Shown: positions 53,354 to 64,000 of the stretch, piece by piece
Layout: every line of letters begins with the position of its first letter
Numbering within the stretch: position 1 is the first letter of the stretch
NCBI GenBank assembly: GCA_018105865.1
Contig: CM030853.1
Coordinates: forward strand, 1,258,829-1,322,828
From: Metaphire vulgaris
Taxonomy: Eukaryota > Annelida > Clitellata > Crassiclitellata > Megascolecidae
Direction: 5' to 3'
Length of the DNA stretch: 64,000 nt
Made by a program: the position numbers and the translations under genes
The notes under the pieces: model-generated
The model's database searches: none
What the model saw: only the letters and a program-made list of their open reading frames with translations
Told to the model about the DNA's origin: nothing

Positions 53354-54120
53354 AACAGTTTCACAAAATTTGGCAGGTGCAGCTTTGGTTTGAGGGCCAA
53401 AGCATTTGAACATTGTCATGTGTTCTTTGGCTGAACTTCTAAATTTTAGACAGACATTAATTCCAATGGCTGATGTTTTCAATCAGTAATGTAAAGCAAA
53501 ACAGCAGGCCTGTCGGAACGAATTTTCAGCTGGGGGTGCAGATTTTCTCCAGGTAAAAGCAGTAGCGTCATTTCACACTTTTCTTGGGGGCAAGATAATT
53601 TTTTGCAAATTTTTGGGCCAATTTTATCAAATTTTTGGCATGTTTTGCAAATTTTGGGGCCAATTTTATCGATTTTTTTTCTTCTTTCCAGTGGGTGCAG
53701 GCCATCTTCTTTCCAGGGTGTGCACTGCACCCCCTACATTTTTGCAGGGGGTGCAGCTGCACCCCCACTTCGTACGGGCCTGCAAAAGTGACCTTTAAAA
53801 TCATTGTTGTATGTTAAAATTTTGTTTCAATGTAGATTTTAGTTTACATAAGAGTTTTGTGGGGTTTTTTAAAATACCGTAACTTGTGACTGTTGCAAAA
53901 GGTTAAACATGTGTAAAACTGCATCCAATTTGCACGTTTTGACTTGTCAAAGCTGTGAATACTATATCAAATGGTTGTTCAATCATCAATAATTAATTGT
54001 TAGCATAAAAGCTAGAATATTTGTCAGTATTTGATTTTGTGACTGGCTGATGAAAACACAAGTTTGATCTAAATAGTTTACCTAATCACTTTAATAAAAC
54101 GATTTCTGCAAGCAAAAAAT
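53354..54120 (+). other. SREK1IP1 3' UTR with a candidate polyadenylation signal
   Basis: Follows the stop codon; AATAAA at 54093-54098. It contains the hAT-like element 53505-53782. Confidence 0.55.
53505..53782. mobile_element. hAT-like element in SREK1IP1 3' UTR
   Basis: 278 bp from CAGGCCTGTCGGAACGAA to TTCGTACGGGCCTG, flanks CAAAACAG (53497-53504) and CAAAAGTG (53783-53790), six of eight matching. Internal GGGGGTGCAG and CTGCACCCCC repeats make it foldable. Confidence 0.72.
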
Positions 54121-54364
54121 ATATAGTGTTTAGCTTCACTTAAGCAAACAGTTTAAATGCATCTTGTAAGATTCAAATTTGTGGAATGATTATGAACAGA
54201 TATCAAGTCAGTATACTGTACAACGTTAACAACATGCAGAACAAATGCTGAATAATATCATAAAATAAATTTGGCTGTACAGTAAGTTGTAGACGGAAGA
54301 TAGCATTCACACATTTCAATTGAGTGTTGTGCACTGCCTGCAGATCCCGATAGTCTCTTCTTGG

Positions 54365-54693
54365 CAGGGGTGTAGTCGTGAAAATATATTTGGGGGATTC
54401 CCTCCTTCACTTTGCCCTCCCTATATAACCATCCCATTCCTTTCCCCTCCCCTCACTTTAGTGATGGGGTTCGAAGGTATAACAACTTGAAATTTTTTGG
54501 GAGTTTTAGTGCATTTTTGATGCATTGAGACATCTGGCTTAGCCTGTAAACTTTACAGTTTCAACAAATGAAATAATTTAAGATGATGAAGTCATTTAAG
54601 GAAATGCTTATAGCGCCCCCTGGGATTTTTCGGGGCACGCCGTTCCCCCTTAAAAATACTTGGGGAAAGTCGCCCCCCTCCAATACACCCCTG
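54365..54693. mobile_element. hAT-like element, CAGGGGTGTA ends
   Basis: 329 bp, CAGGGGTGTAGTCG to AATACACCCCTG, target duplication CTTCTTGG (54357-54364) and CTTCTCGG (54694-54701), one mismatch. Confidence 0.85.
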
Positions 54694-54701
54694 CTTCTCG
54701 G

Positions 54702-57220
54702 ACACCTAAACCTGAATTTAGTACACTTCATATCACAGGAAATGAAAGACAAAAACCACTTGAAACACGGCATTAACTGAAAGCCGCTATGCATGTAACA
54801 GCAGATCATCGGTTTACGCGTGCAAATATTTCGTACGCTCAGCAAAAGCATAAATGCAGAGATGAATTTTAATGCTGTTATGGGTCTCATCACTTATCTA
54901 TCCAGGCCCATGAGTCTAATTTTTTAAGCCAAATTTTTCATGACCAGATGCCTTTCTGAACACCGTTTCAATCATCATCTTTATGGAGAACAATTTCTGT
55001 TAAACCATGAAATGTGGGAACCTCTCAACCCATAGCACAGAGACACTATCAAACATTGAAGATATAGTACTTTATGACTGGTAAGTATGATTAAGATAAC
55101 ATGCAATCAGAGAAGCTATGCTAGTAGCTTTTTTAACAAGCTTAACTCTTATATCCTGTGCCAGATATGGTAATCGTCAAGTATTAACCAGACAATTAGG
55201 TCACATAAGATGAACTTTAACCAGCCAAGGAGCAAAAACAAACTTGAAATAATCGTCCATTCTCTAGATTTTCAATGTATGCAGTCCACTGTGAGTGTAG
55301 ATTCTCCTGAGCCAATTATAAAATTCAAATCAAAATTTAAAAACTCGATGACAAATATCTCATTAATCATCAAATATTACTTATATATCGTCTTCTAAAT
55401 CCTACGCAATATGTACGAAGTAAACAAACACTATGTTAAAAGTTTTCAGCGCACGACACACTATTTACAGTACAGTCAAAACTAATTAATATCACTTGGG
55501 CAACCACATGACATAAGTGATATCAGGTATAATGGCATTAACATAATTATAGCCTTGCTGGTGAAAGCACACCACACTGCTACAACACCAAGAGGATTGG
55601 GACATGTTGTCCAAATCAACAAGTAACACTTCATTAATCTCAAAGCGGTGTTGTATTCCAAGTCTCAGTTCAAGGCCATCTATTTATAGATAAAGGTCAT
55701 CTATTTATAGAAACAAATGTTTTCATAAAACAGTAGTCACTAGGGGTTTAAGGTTTAACACAAAAAATGAGGCAATGTTCTGACGACGATGTGCAAAGAC
55801 ATAATAACAGTCCCAGCTTATGCTGTGGATAGTAATATTAGTACTTCAAGCCTTACGTGATTTTTATTATACATTAATGCAGACTAAATACTTCCTGCAT
55901 AAATAAAAACAGCCAGCATAAAAAGGCAAATTAAATATAAATCCTAGAATTCCGCATAACAAACCATTTAACCTTTGCAGTCAAAACTAAACAAAGGATT
56001 GGATAATTATAAACAATCAACCAAATTACCAATAATAAGTTAATAATCAGAGTTTTCAATAAATGCATTTTTTTATAACTAGCCCAAATCTCAACAAATA
56101 AATTATCACTTAACCAAGAGAACAAGAAAAGATGTTTTGAAGTACACAATTAAATTGAAGCAGAAATCCATGTACAAAACACTCGGTGCCACGTATCAGA
56201 TTATGAAATTTGAACACAGCTATATCTGACTGCTAACCCAGACAGTTGACTTCTATAGCACCACTACAGAAATGCACCAGACATCAATCAACAGTTGACA
56301 GTTGCTTTTTCACAAATAAAATCACTCAATCAAGTTATTAATTAAAATAATGAATGGCTACAAATTTCAAATGCAAATCTGCTAATCAAAATCATGAGAA
56401 ATGATTAGACCAATTTGTCAAAGTTCATCACAGAATGATAAGATTCAACAGTGGAATTATTACAACTTTTGCTAGCGGCACACATCCATCTCTGTGAAAC
56501 AGTTAAAACAACATGGCTAAATATATAACCAATATTAATTTAAAACTGTCATGGTCCAAACTTTACCTGATAAAAGAGTGTCAAACACAGGTTAACAGAA
56601 AGATTTTAAACGCCAACACAAACACAGACCTTCACATTTAGGCTAAATTAAATCATGCACTTGTTTAATAATTTGGCCATTATACAGAGAAAATCAAAAC
56701 CAAAATTTTACTCTTTACAGTAGTAATACTCTGTAACCAGTTACGTAAGTGTATCAGAATTCTTAATGCAACTCAACTGTTTAGGTCAAATCAATTAAAA
56801 AAACTGTGCTGATCTCAACAAAGAAGTTGGATTAGACTAAAGCGCGCTGGCCGGTTTTCTCACGATAAAAAACATATGCAAGGTAAAGCCCAACCATCTT
56901 CATAAATAGCATTACCGCACCAAAATTCAGTCAGATGGTAACCTTTCTCACACACGACAATCGTAAAATGCCCTAGTTGAAAATTACACAATCAATATTG
57001 TGCACGCAAGTAAACTCATCAATCAAAACCGTAAAGAACTACAACCGTTGCAGTTACGTCACGCTCGAAAGACTTCAACACGAGAAACAAGGCAGTACCA
57101 AATCGTACATATCCGCTCACACGGCTTGCAATTATGTAAATACGGCAGACCTGCATCGACGTCTTAGTCACTGAAAACTAACAGAACCAGCTGCCAATAC
57201 GGCTCCTTCGAGCGTCACAA
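54702..57220 (-). other. Gene-free AT-rich stretch, probably ZNRF 3' UTR and flank
   Basis: No exon, recognisable repeat or RNA gene seen. Lies downstream of the ZNRF stop codon. Confidence 0.4.
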
Positions 57221-58541
57221 TTAGCTGTCAGGATGCTCTGGACAACATCGACTGACAGCAAACCAATCGTCAATGCAGCTGCCAATAGAAAGCACAACGA
57301 AAGGTCAGTTTAAGTAAAGTATCGTGAATGTATGCGGCAATTTCAAAATTAGCACAGCAGAGCTGAAAGGTGAGGGCAGTCAGAGAGGCAGGATAATTTT
57401 ATCCAAAGGCAGAGCATCGGAGAAAAAGATATCAAATCAAAAAGCATCCCCTCTGTTGACAACATTAAAAACTATATACAATATAAATTGCAAGCCTTTT
57501 CAACAGAACATGATATGTGACAATGTAATGAAAACACATTCTTTTGTACTATTTAAGCAAAATCTCCAGGCCTGCTTATTTGCTATTTCATTTAAGTAAC
57601 AATTCTAAAAGTTAACAGCAGTGCTATAAAAGTTGTGATAATAATAACGATACATACTTACCTGTATATACATACCGGTATGATAGCTTATAATACAAAT
57701 GCATACTAAACTACAAATTTCTTATAAAAATACAAACAATCATAAATGCCAGATTATTCACTGAGAAAACCACATAACAAATAATGATTCCAGTAAATTC
57801 TGTACTAATTTTTAAAATGACAAATGGGAACAACCTCTTGTGGTAAACACAGAGGCAAGGCAATCTTGCAATCGTATTTCCTTTCTCCAGCTCATCAAAG
57901 CAGATTGAACATTCACCTTTGTCAGTCACCAACACATCCTCTACAAAAAGATGGACATGGCTAAGATAAAAATACAAGGAGTCAACCCCTACTTAAAAAA
58001 TACAGGTCAGTTGAACTTTTTGACCCCTGTGGAGATCTGTATGAGTCCATCCATATAGTATGTACGCACTGAGGGGGCGGTTGGATTTAGAAGATTTTTC
58101 GTATGTATGGTGCACAAACAAGGGGAGGGGTTGAAAATATGCTTTTATATGGATATGTACTATATGGATGAGCCCTATACATACACACAGTATCCATTTG
58201 GTAAGGCTGCGACCATGAAGGCAAAGCTGGCTAATTTCCTCACCGTTATATATAATCTGCGGTTTTGCGAGGCACGTCAAAAGATGCATCTCGATGTTGT
58301 CCGATGAAATGGTTTTGCGACAAACGGAACACTTGAGATCTTCAACAACAAGTGGCAGCAACTGTCAATCAAACCAAACTGTCAATCAAACCTTCAATCA
58401 AAACACTTCTATGTTGTGAATGCTTCAAAGTCAAATAACAGCAAAAATGTATACAGTAATTCTAAGGCTAAGGTTGTACAATCTGAACATGGCATGGGAG
58501 ATGTATTTATATTTCACTTTAATCATATTTATATATATTTA

Positions 58542-58574
<33 letters not shown>

Positions 58575-59515
58575 CTGCATAAAGCAAATGAGTGTAGTGA
58601 TTATTCCATTTTAAACCTTATCTTTCTTGTAAACAATTCAGCTACTTTTAACCATTACTGAGGTTTAATTATTTCAAAACCTGATCTACCCGGTTTCAGA
58701 ATTTGACATCTACATAAGATCCTGATAAAGCAGATGAGCTGTGACAAGGTGCAAACCGACAGAACTTGCATCAATGAAAATGTTACACGCTCTAACATAA
58801 CTGGAAGAAAATTAGCACTAACTGCACTATGCAAGGCTGCAAAAATCTACTCAAAACAAATTCAGAAACAAGCACAGGTCTACAAGAGTAATTCAGCATG
58901 ACGATTACCGGGAAACCGTGCAAACGAAGAAGAAAGTGATAATGCTTGAATGGCTTCGAAAAATCCACTCGGTTCTCCCAGTGTCGGCGCAGGGGCACCG
59001 TTCGCGGGGGTCATCGCCTCCCCGTCCGACCCCGTAGCCGTACCTCCCCCTCCTCCACCGACCGCCACAGTCCTTTCACCGACAGCCAGGAACAGGTCGG
59101 CAACGTTGCTCCTCGTCGGCTGCGAAGTGGTCGGATGCAGTTGGATAACCTGAGACGTAGAAGGATGATAGTGGGGCTGCTGCGACGATAGATGTGTCGG
59201 TGTAGGCATCACAGCCCTGAACGCCACCGTCATAGGCGGCGGCGGAGGTGCCTGACGGCGCACGGCGACGACGGGCACGGCCGCCGGCCGTGCGGAACCG
59301 GGTGGCAGGGCGTGGGCGATCGGACCCGGGTAGCCGACGACGAAGGTCGAGCCCGCAGCGTTCGACGGCCCGGCCACCGCCGGCGACCATCTCGCCTCGC
59401 CCCCCAGGGAGGCACCCGGGTCGGGCGTGATCACGAACCCGACGGGCGTGGTGTAGGGCTTGGGGCGACCGGCGGGAGGACCAGGAGGTATGCCGCCGCT
59501 CTGCCTCGCGCCCAT
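57221..59515 (-). CDS. ZNRF1/2: ZNRF1/2-type E3 ubiquitin ligase, complete
   Basis: Minus-strand exons 58909-59515, 58244-58339, 57835-57940 and 57221-57278 (stop), 288 residues with closing phases. The start MGARQSGG gives an N-terminal Gly for myristoylation, as in ZNRF1 and ZNRF2. Residues 3-200 are a Pro/Gly/Ala/Ser-rich disordered region, longer than in human. A zinc finger follows (C206-x2-C209, H221, C225; LKCSVCRKTISSDNIEMHLLTC), then a RING from C245 (ECSICFDELEKGNTIARLPC, CVYHKSCIDDWF) ending CCPEHPDS, where human has RSCPEHP. The family are membrane-associated ligases on endosomes, lysosomes and plasma membrane. Exon 2 starts at GAAG|ATCTC: the in-phase TGA just before excludes upstream acceptors, and this one matches the phase of exon 1. 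The last exon is only 58 bp. Confidence 0.93.
58026..58178. mobile_element. MITE in ZNRF intron 2, related to 47519-47636
   Basis: GTCCATCCATATAGTATGTACGC at the left is inverted at the right (ATGTACTATATGGATGAGCCC), with GGTTGGATTTAG inside, also present in the 47-kb copy. Confidence 0.65.
58547..58574. repeat. (TA)n microsatellite
   Basis: TA run in ZNRF intron 1. Confidence 0.9.
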
Positions 59516-59660
59516 TGCGTCGATCGGATAAGTCGATCGATCTACAAGGCGCTGATCGATCCGTACAATCAATCGAAAAGTGTAAGATCGATAGACCGAT
59601 GATCAAGTGTATTTAGAAACAAATACGGTCGTTCGGCGCCATGTTGCCTCGATTAAATCA
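59516..59660 (-). promoter_or_regulatory. ZNRF 5' UTR / core promoter region
   Basis: Directly upstream of the ZNRF start. CGGCGCCATGTTGCC at about 59634-59648 (minus strand: AACATGGCGCC) resembles a YY1 site, often found at transcription starts. The reading frame is open upstream of the chosen ATG; the MG start is preferred because of the family's myristoylation signal. Confidence 0.4.
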
Positions 59661-59756
59661 ACCAGGAACTGAACCGGGACACGTGATCAACATGACTGCA
59701 GTCACACTGCACAACACTACTTGTACGATCCGCCCTCTGTTCATAAATTCATTAAA

Positions 59757-59850
59757 GTAAAGTAAAGTAAAATCTCGTGGATTTCTATAGCGCCTTGGAA
59801 AGCAGCACAAACAGTAGCTGCTTATTCTTAGGCGCTCAGCCTCTCTTAAA
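59757..59850 (-). repeat. SINE/LINE 3' tail, reverse orientation
   Basis: AGTAAAGTAAAGTAAA, then TTTCTATAGCGCCTTGG and AGTAGCTGCTTATTCTTAGG; inverted match to 4871-4946. Confidence 0.7.
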
Positions 59851-60089
59851 ATAGCCATAGGAAAGGTGTGGGATCAGCCAGGCAATGGTCAATATCCGAA
59901 GGGCAGTGAGGCTAGGTTGTTACAGCTATGGCGGAAATGATTTAAGAAATGATTTCATTAGCAGCTGATTTATTTTAACATTAGACGACAATTGTCACTG
60001 TTAAGATACAGTATCAATAACAACACGATATGCGCGTTTAATCGGAAATAGACATAGTAGCTCATGTGTTGAAACACCTGGAAATGAAA

Positions 60090-60642
60090 AAGGGTTGGGA
60101 GAATCGGCGGGGCGGGGCGGATCAGCGGGGCGGGTGAACATTGTTGTGTGAATCGGCGGGGCGGGCGTAATATTGACCAATATCGGCGGGGCGGGCCGTA
60201 TGAAAAGGCTGGCGTTGATCGGCGGGGCGGACGGATTATGTAGTAGATTCGGCGGGTCGGATCAGCTTGGCGGATGGAAAAGCGGGTGGGTGTATTTTGG
60301 CGGGTGTCCAATATTTGTTTGATTTTACGGGTGTGTGGGGGGGGGGCGATCGGATGAAAAGGGTGGTGTTGAAGGGGGCCCAAATATTCACTACAATCGT
60401 CGGGGAGGAGCTGGCGTCGATCCGCGGGGCGGGCGGGCCGGTTATTTAGTTGGGTGATGCGGGGCGGTTCAACTTGGCGGATGAAAATGCGGGTGTGTGT
60501 TTATCTTGGCGGGGGTGCCATATTTTGTTTGATTTGGCGGGTGTGGGGTGGAGGGCGGTCAGATGAAAACTCTGGTGTTGAGGAGGGCCCAAATATTCAT
60601 CACATTCGGCGGGGAAGGGCTGGCGTCGATCGGCGGGCGGGC
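60090..60642. repeat. GC-rich minisatellite with a 205-bp duplication
   Basis: Short GGCGGGGCGG units, then two diverged copies of an about 205-bp block (from about 60265 and from about 60472), each containing GGGCCCAAATATTCA and CTGGCGTCGATC. Open frames here are compositional. Confidence 0.85.
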
Positions 60643-63600
60643 GGACCGAAACGTACCGAATAGGACCGAAACGTACCGATTAGGACCGAAACGTACCTAA
60701 TAGGACCGAATAGGACCGAAACGCACCGATTAGGACCAAAACGTACCTAATAGGACCGAATAGGACCGAAACGTACCGAATAGGGCCGAAACGTACCTAA
60801 TAGGACCGATTAGGACCGAAACGTACCGAATAGGACCGAAACGTACCGATTAGGACCGCAACGTACCTAATAGGACCGAATAGGACCGAAACGTACCGAA
60901 TAGGACCGAAACGTACCGATTAGAACCGAAACGTACCTAATAGGACCGAATAGAACCGAAACGTACCGAATAGGGCCGAAACGTACCTAATAGGACCGAA
61001 TAGGACCGAAACGTACCGAATAGGACCGCAACGTACCGATTAGGACCGAAACGTACCGATTAGGACCGAAACGTACCTAATAGGACCGAATAGGACCGAA
61101 ACGTACCGAATAGGACCGCAACGTACCGATTAGGACCGCAACGTACCTAATAGGACCGAATAGGACCGAAACGTACCGAAACGTACCGAAACGTACCGAT
61201 TAGGACCGCAACGTACCTAATAGGACCGAATAGGACCGAAACGTACCGAATAGGACCGAAACGTACCGATTAGAACCGAAACGTACCTAATAGGACCGAA
61301 TAGGACCGAAACGTACCGAATAGGGCCGAAACGTACCTAATAGGACCGAATAGGACCGAAACGTACCGAATAGGACCGCAACGTACCGATTAGGACCGAA
61401 ACGTACCTAATAGGACCGAATAGGACCGAAACGTACCGAATAGGACCGCAACGTACCGATTAGGACCGAAACGTACCTAATAGGACCGAATAGGACCGAA
61501 ACGTACCGAATAGGACCGAAACGTACCGATTAGGACCGCAACGTACCTAATAGGACCGAATAGGACCGAAACGTACCGAATAGGACCGAAACGTACCGAG
61601 TAGGACCGAAAGGTACCTAATAGGACCGAATAGGAGCGAAACGTACCGAATAGGGCCGAAACGTACCGATTAGGACCGAAACGTACCTAATAGGACCGAA
61701 TAGGAGCGAAACGTACCGAATAGGGCCGAAACGTACCGATTAGGACCGAAACGTACCTAATAGGACCGAATAGGACCGAAACGTACCGAATAGGACCGAA
61801 ACGTACCTAATAGGACCGAATAGGAACGAAACGTAGCGAATAGGACCGAAACGTACCGATTAGGACCGCAACGTACCTAATAGGACCGAATAGGACCGAA
61901 ACGTACCGAAAAGGACCGAAACTTACCGATTAGAACCGAAACGTACCGATTAGGACCGAAACGTACCTAATAGGACCGAATAGGAGCGAAACGTACCGAA
62001 TAGGGCCGAAACGTACCGATTAGGACCGAAACGTACCTAATAGGACCGAATAGGAGCGAAACGTACCGAATAGGGCCGAAACGTACCGATTAGGACCGAA
62101 ACGTACATAATAGGACCGAATAGGACCGAAACGTACCGAATAGGACCGAAACGTACCTAATAGGACCGAATAGGACCGAAACGTACCGAATAGGACCGAA
62201 ACGTACCGATTAGGACCGCAACGTACCTAATAGGACCGAATAGGACCGAAACGTACCGAATAGGACCGAAACGTACCGATTAGAACCGAAACGTACCTAA
62301 TAGGACCGAATAGAACCGAAACGTACCGAATAGGGCCGAAACGTACCTAATAGGACCGAATAGGACCGAAACGTACCGAATAGGACCGCAACGTACCGAT
62401 TAGGACCGAAACGTACCGATTAGGACCGAAACGTACCTAATAGGACCGAATAGGACCGAAACGTACCGAATAGGACCGCAACGTACCGATTAGGACCGCA
62501 ACGTACCTAATAGGACCGAATAGGACCGAAACGTACCGAATAGGACCGAAACTTACCGATTAGAACCGAAACGTACCTAAAAGGACCGAATAGGACCGAA
62601 ACGTACCGAATAAGACCGCAACGTACCGATTAGGACCGAAACGTACCTAATAGCACCGAATAGGACCGAAACGTACCGAATAGGGCCGAAACGTACCGAA
62701 TAGGGCCGAAACGTACCGATTAGGACCGAAACGTACCTAATAGGACCGAATAGACCGAAACGTAAGGAATAGGGCCGAAACGTACCTAATAGGACCGAAA
62801 CGTACCGAATAGGACCGAAACGTACCTAATAGGACCGAATAGGACCGAAACGTACCGAATAGGGCCGAAACGTACCGAATAGGGCCGAAACGTACCGATT
62901 AGGACCGAAACGTACCTAATAGGACCGAATAGACCGAAACGTACCTAATAGGACCGAAACGTACCTAATAGGACCGAATAGGACCGAAACGTACCGAATA
63001 GGACCGAAACGTACCGATTAGGACCGCAACGTACCTAATAGGACCGAATAGGACCGAAACGTACCGAATAGGACCGAAACGTACCGATTAGAACCGAAAC
63101 GTACCTAATAGGACCGAATAGGACCGAAACGTACCGAATAGGGCCGAAACGTACCTAATAGGACCGAATAGGACCGAAACGTACCGAATAGGACCGCAAC
63201 GTACCGATTAGGACCGAAACGTACCTAATAGGACCGAATAGGACCGAAACGTACCGAATAGGACCGCAACGTACCGATTGGGACCGAAACGTACCTAATA
63301 GGACCGAATAGGACCGAAACGTACCGAATAGGACCGAAACGTACCGATTAGGACCGCAACGTACCTAATAGGACCGAATAGGACCGAAACGTACCGAATA
63401 GGACCGAAACGTACCGATTAGGACCGCAACGTACCTAATAGGACCGAATAGGACCGAAACGTACCGAATAGGACCGAAACGTACCGATTAGGACCGCAAC
63501 GTACCTAATAGGACCGAATAGGACCGAAACGTACCGAATAGGGCCGAAACGCACCTAATAGGACCGAATAGGACCGAAACGTACCGAATAGGACCGCAAC

Positions 63601-64000
63601 GTACCGATTAGGACCGAAACGTACCTAATAGGACCGAATATGACCGAAACGTACCGAATAGGACCGCAACGTACCGATTAGGACCGAAACGTACCTAATA
63701 GGACCGAATAGGACCGAAACGTACCGAATAGGACCGAAACGTACCGATTAGGACCGCAACGTACCTAATAGGACCGAATAGGACCGAAACGTACCGAATA
63801 GGACCGAAACGTATCGAGTAGGACGGAAAGGTACCTAATAGGACCGAATAGGAGCGAAACGTACCGAATAGGGCCGAAACGTACCGATTAGGACCGAAAC
63901 GTACCTAATAGGACCGAATAGGACCGAAACGTACCGAATAGGGCCGAAACGTACCGATTAGGACCGAAACGTACCTAATAGGACCGAATAGGACCGAAAC
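60643..64000. repeat. Satellite array of decamers, truncated by window end
   Basis: More than 3.3 kb made of 10-bp units of two kinds, TAGGACCGAA and ACGTACCGAA, sharing ACCGAA. Pairs form 20-bp units ending GAA, GAT or TAA, arranged into longer repeats; clean 70-bp units begin at 63301, 63371, 63441 and 63511. The two nine-base units I noticed (TAGACCGAA) are near 62751 and 62931. No gene is inside; TAG/TAA occurs in every plus-strand frame. Confidence 0.98.

Noticed and set aside
60643..64000. CRISPR-like regular repeats
   Set aside because: Units are contiguous decamers without unique spacers and the genome is eukaryotic.

Overview
This is animal nuclear DNA. It has split genes with GT-AG introns, long AT-rich non-coding stretches, dense microsatellites and many short DNA transposons. 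Five protein-coding genes can be reconstructed exon by exon. A Hunchback-type zinc-finger gene (a family best known from protostomes) suggests a protostome. A spiralian (mollusc, annelid, brachiopod or similar) is my guess, but the sequence does not name a species.

Layout: (1) 1-7466, minus strand: hunchback-like gene, three coding exons visible, 5' coding end missing. (2) 7467-31800: no recognisable gene, but full of microsatellites, LINE tails, several GC-rich islands and many small hAT-like elements, several with clear 8-bp target duplications. The missing hunchback 5' exon(s) and promoter may lie here. (3) 31818-34644, minus: ERH (enhancer of rudimentary homologue), with LINE debris in its first intron. 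(4) 35745-50043, minus: WASHC5 (strumpellin), complete; 28 coding exons give 1162 residues and every exon phase closes. (5) 51537-53353, plus: SREK1IP1-like zinc-knuckle protein, head-to-head with WASHC5. (6) 57221-59515, minus: ZNRF1/2-type E3 ubiquitin ligase, complete in four exons. (7) 60090-64000: a GC-rich tandem duplication, then a satellite array built on a strict 10-bp unit that runs off the window end.

The genes do not form a functional unit. WASHC5 acts in endosomal actin regulation, ZNRF in membrane-associated ubiquitination, ERH and SREK1IP1 in RNA metabolism and splicing, and hunchback in developmental transcription.

The most unusual content is in the mobile DNA: an eight-copy family of 80-bp TTAA-bounded elements (one copy sits in a tandem repeat whose sister units keep the unfilled site), two hAT-like elements back to back sharing three copies of one 8-bp target, a hAT-like element carrying a gene fragment, a 45-bp perfect hairpin in a WASHC5 intron, and the decameric satellite.
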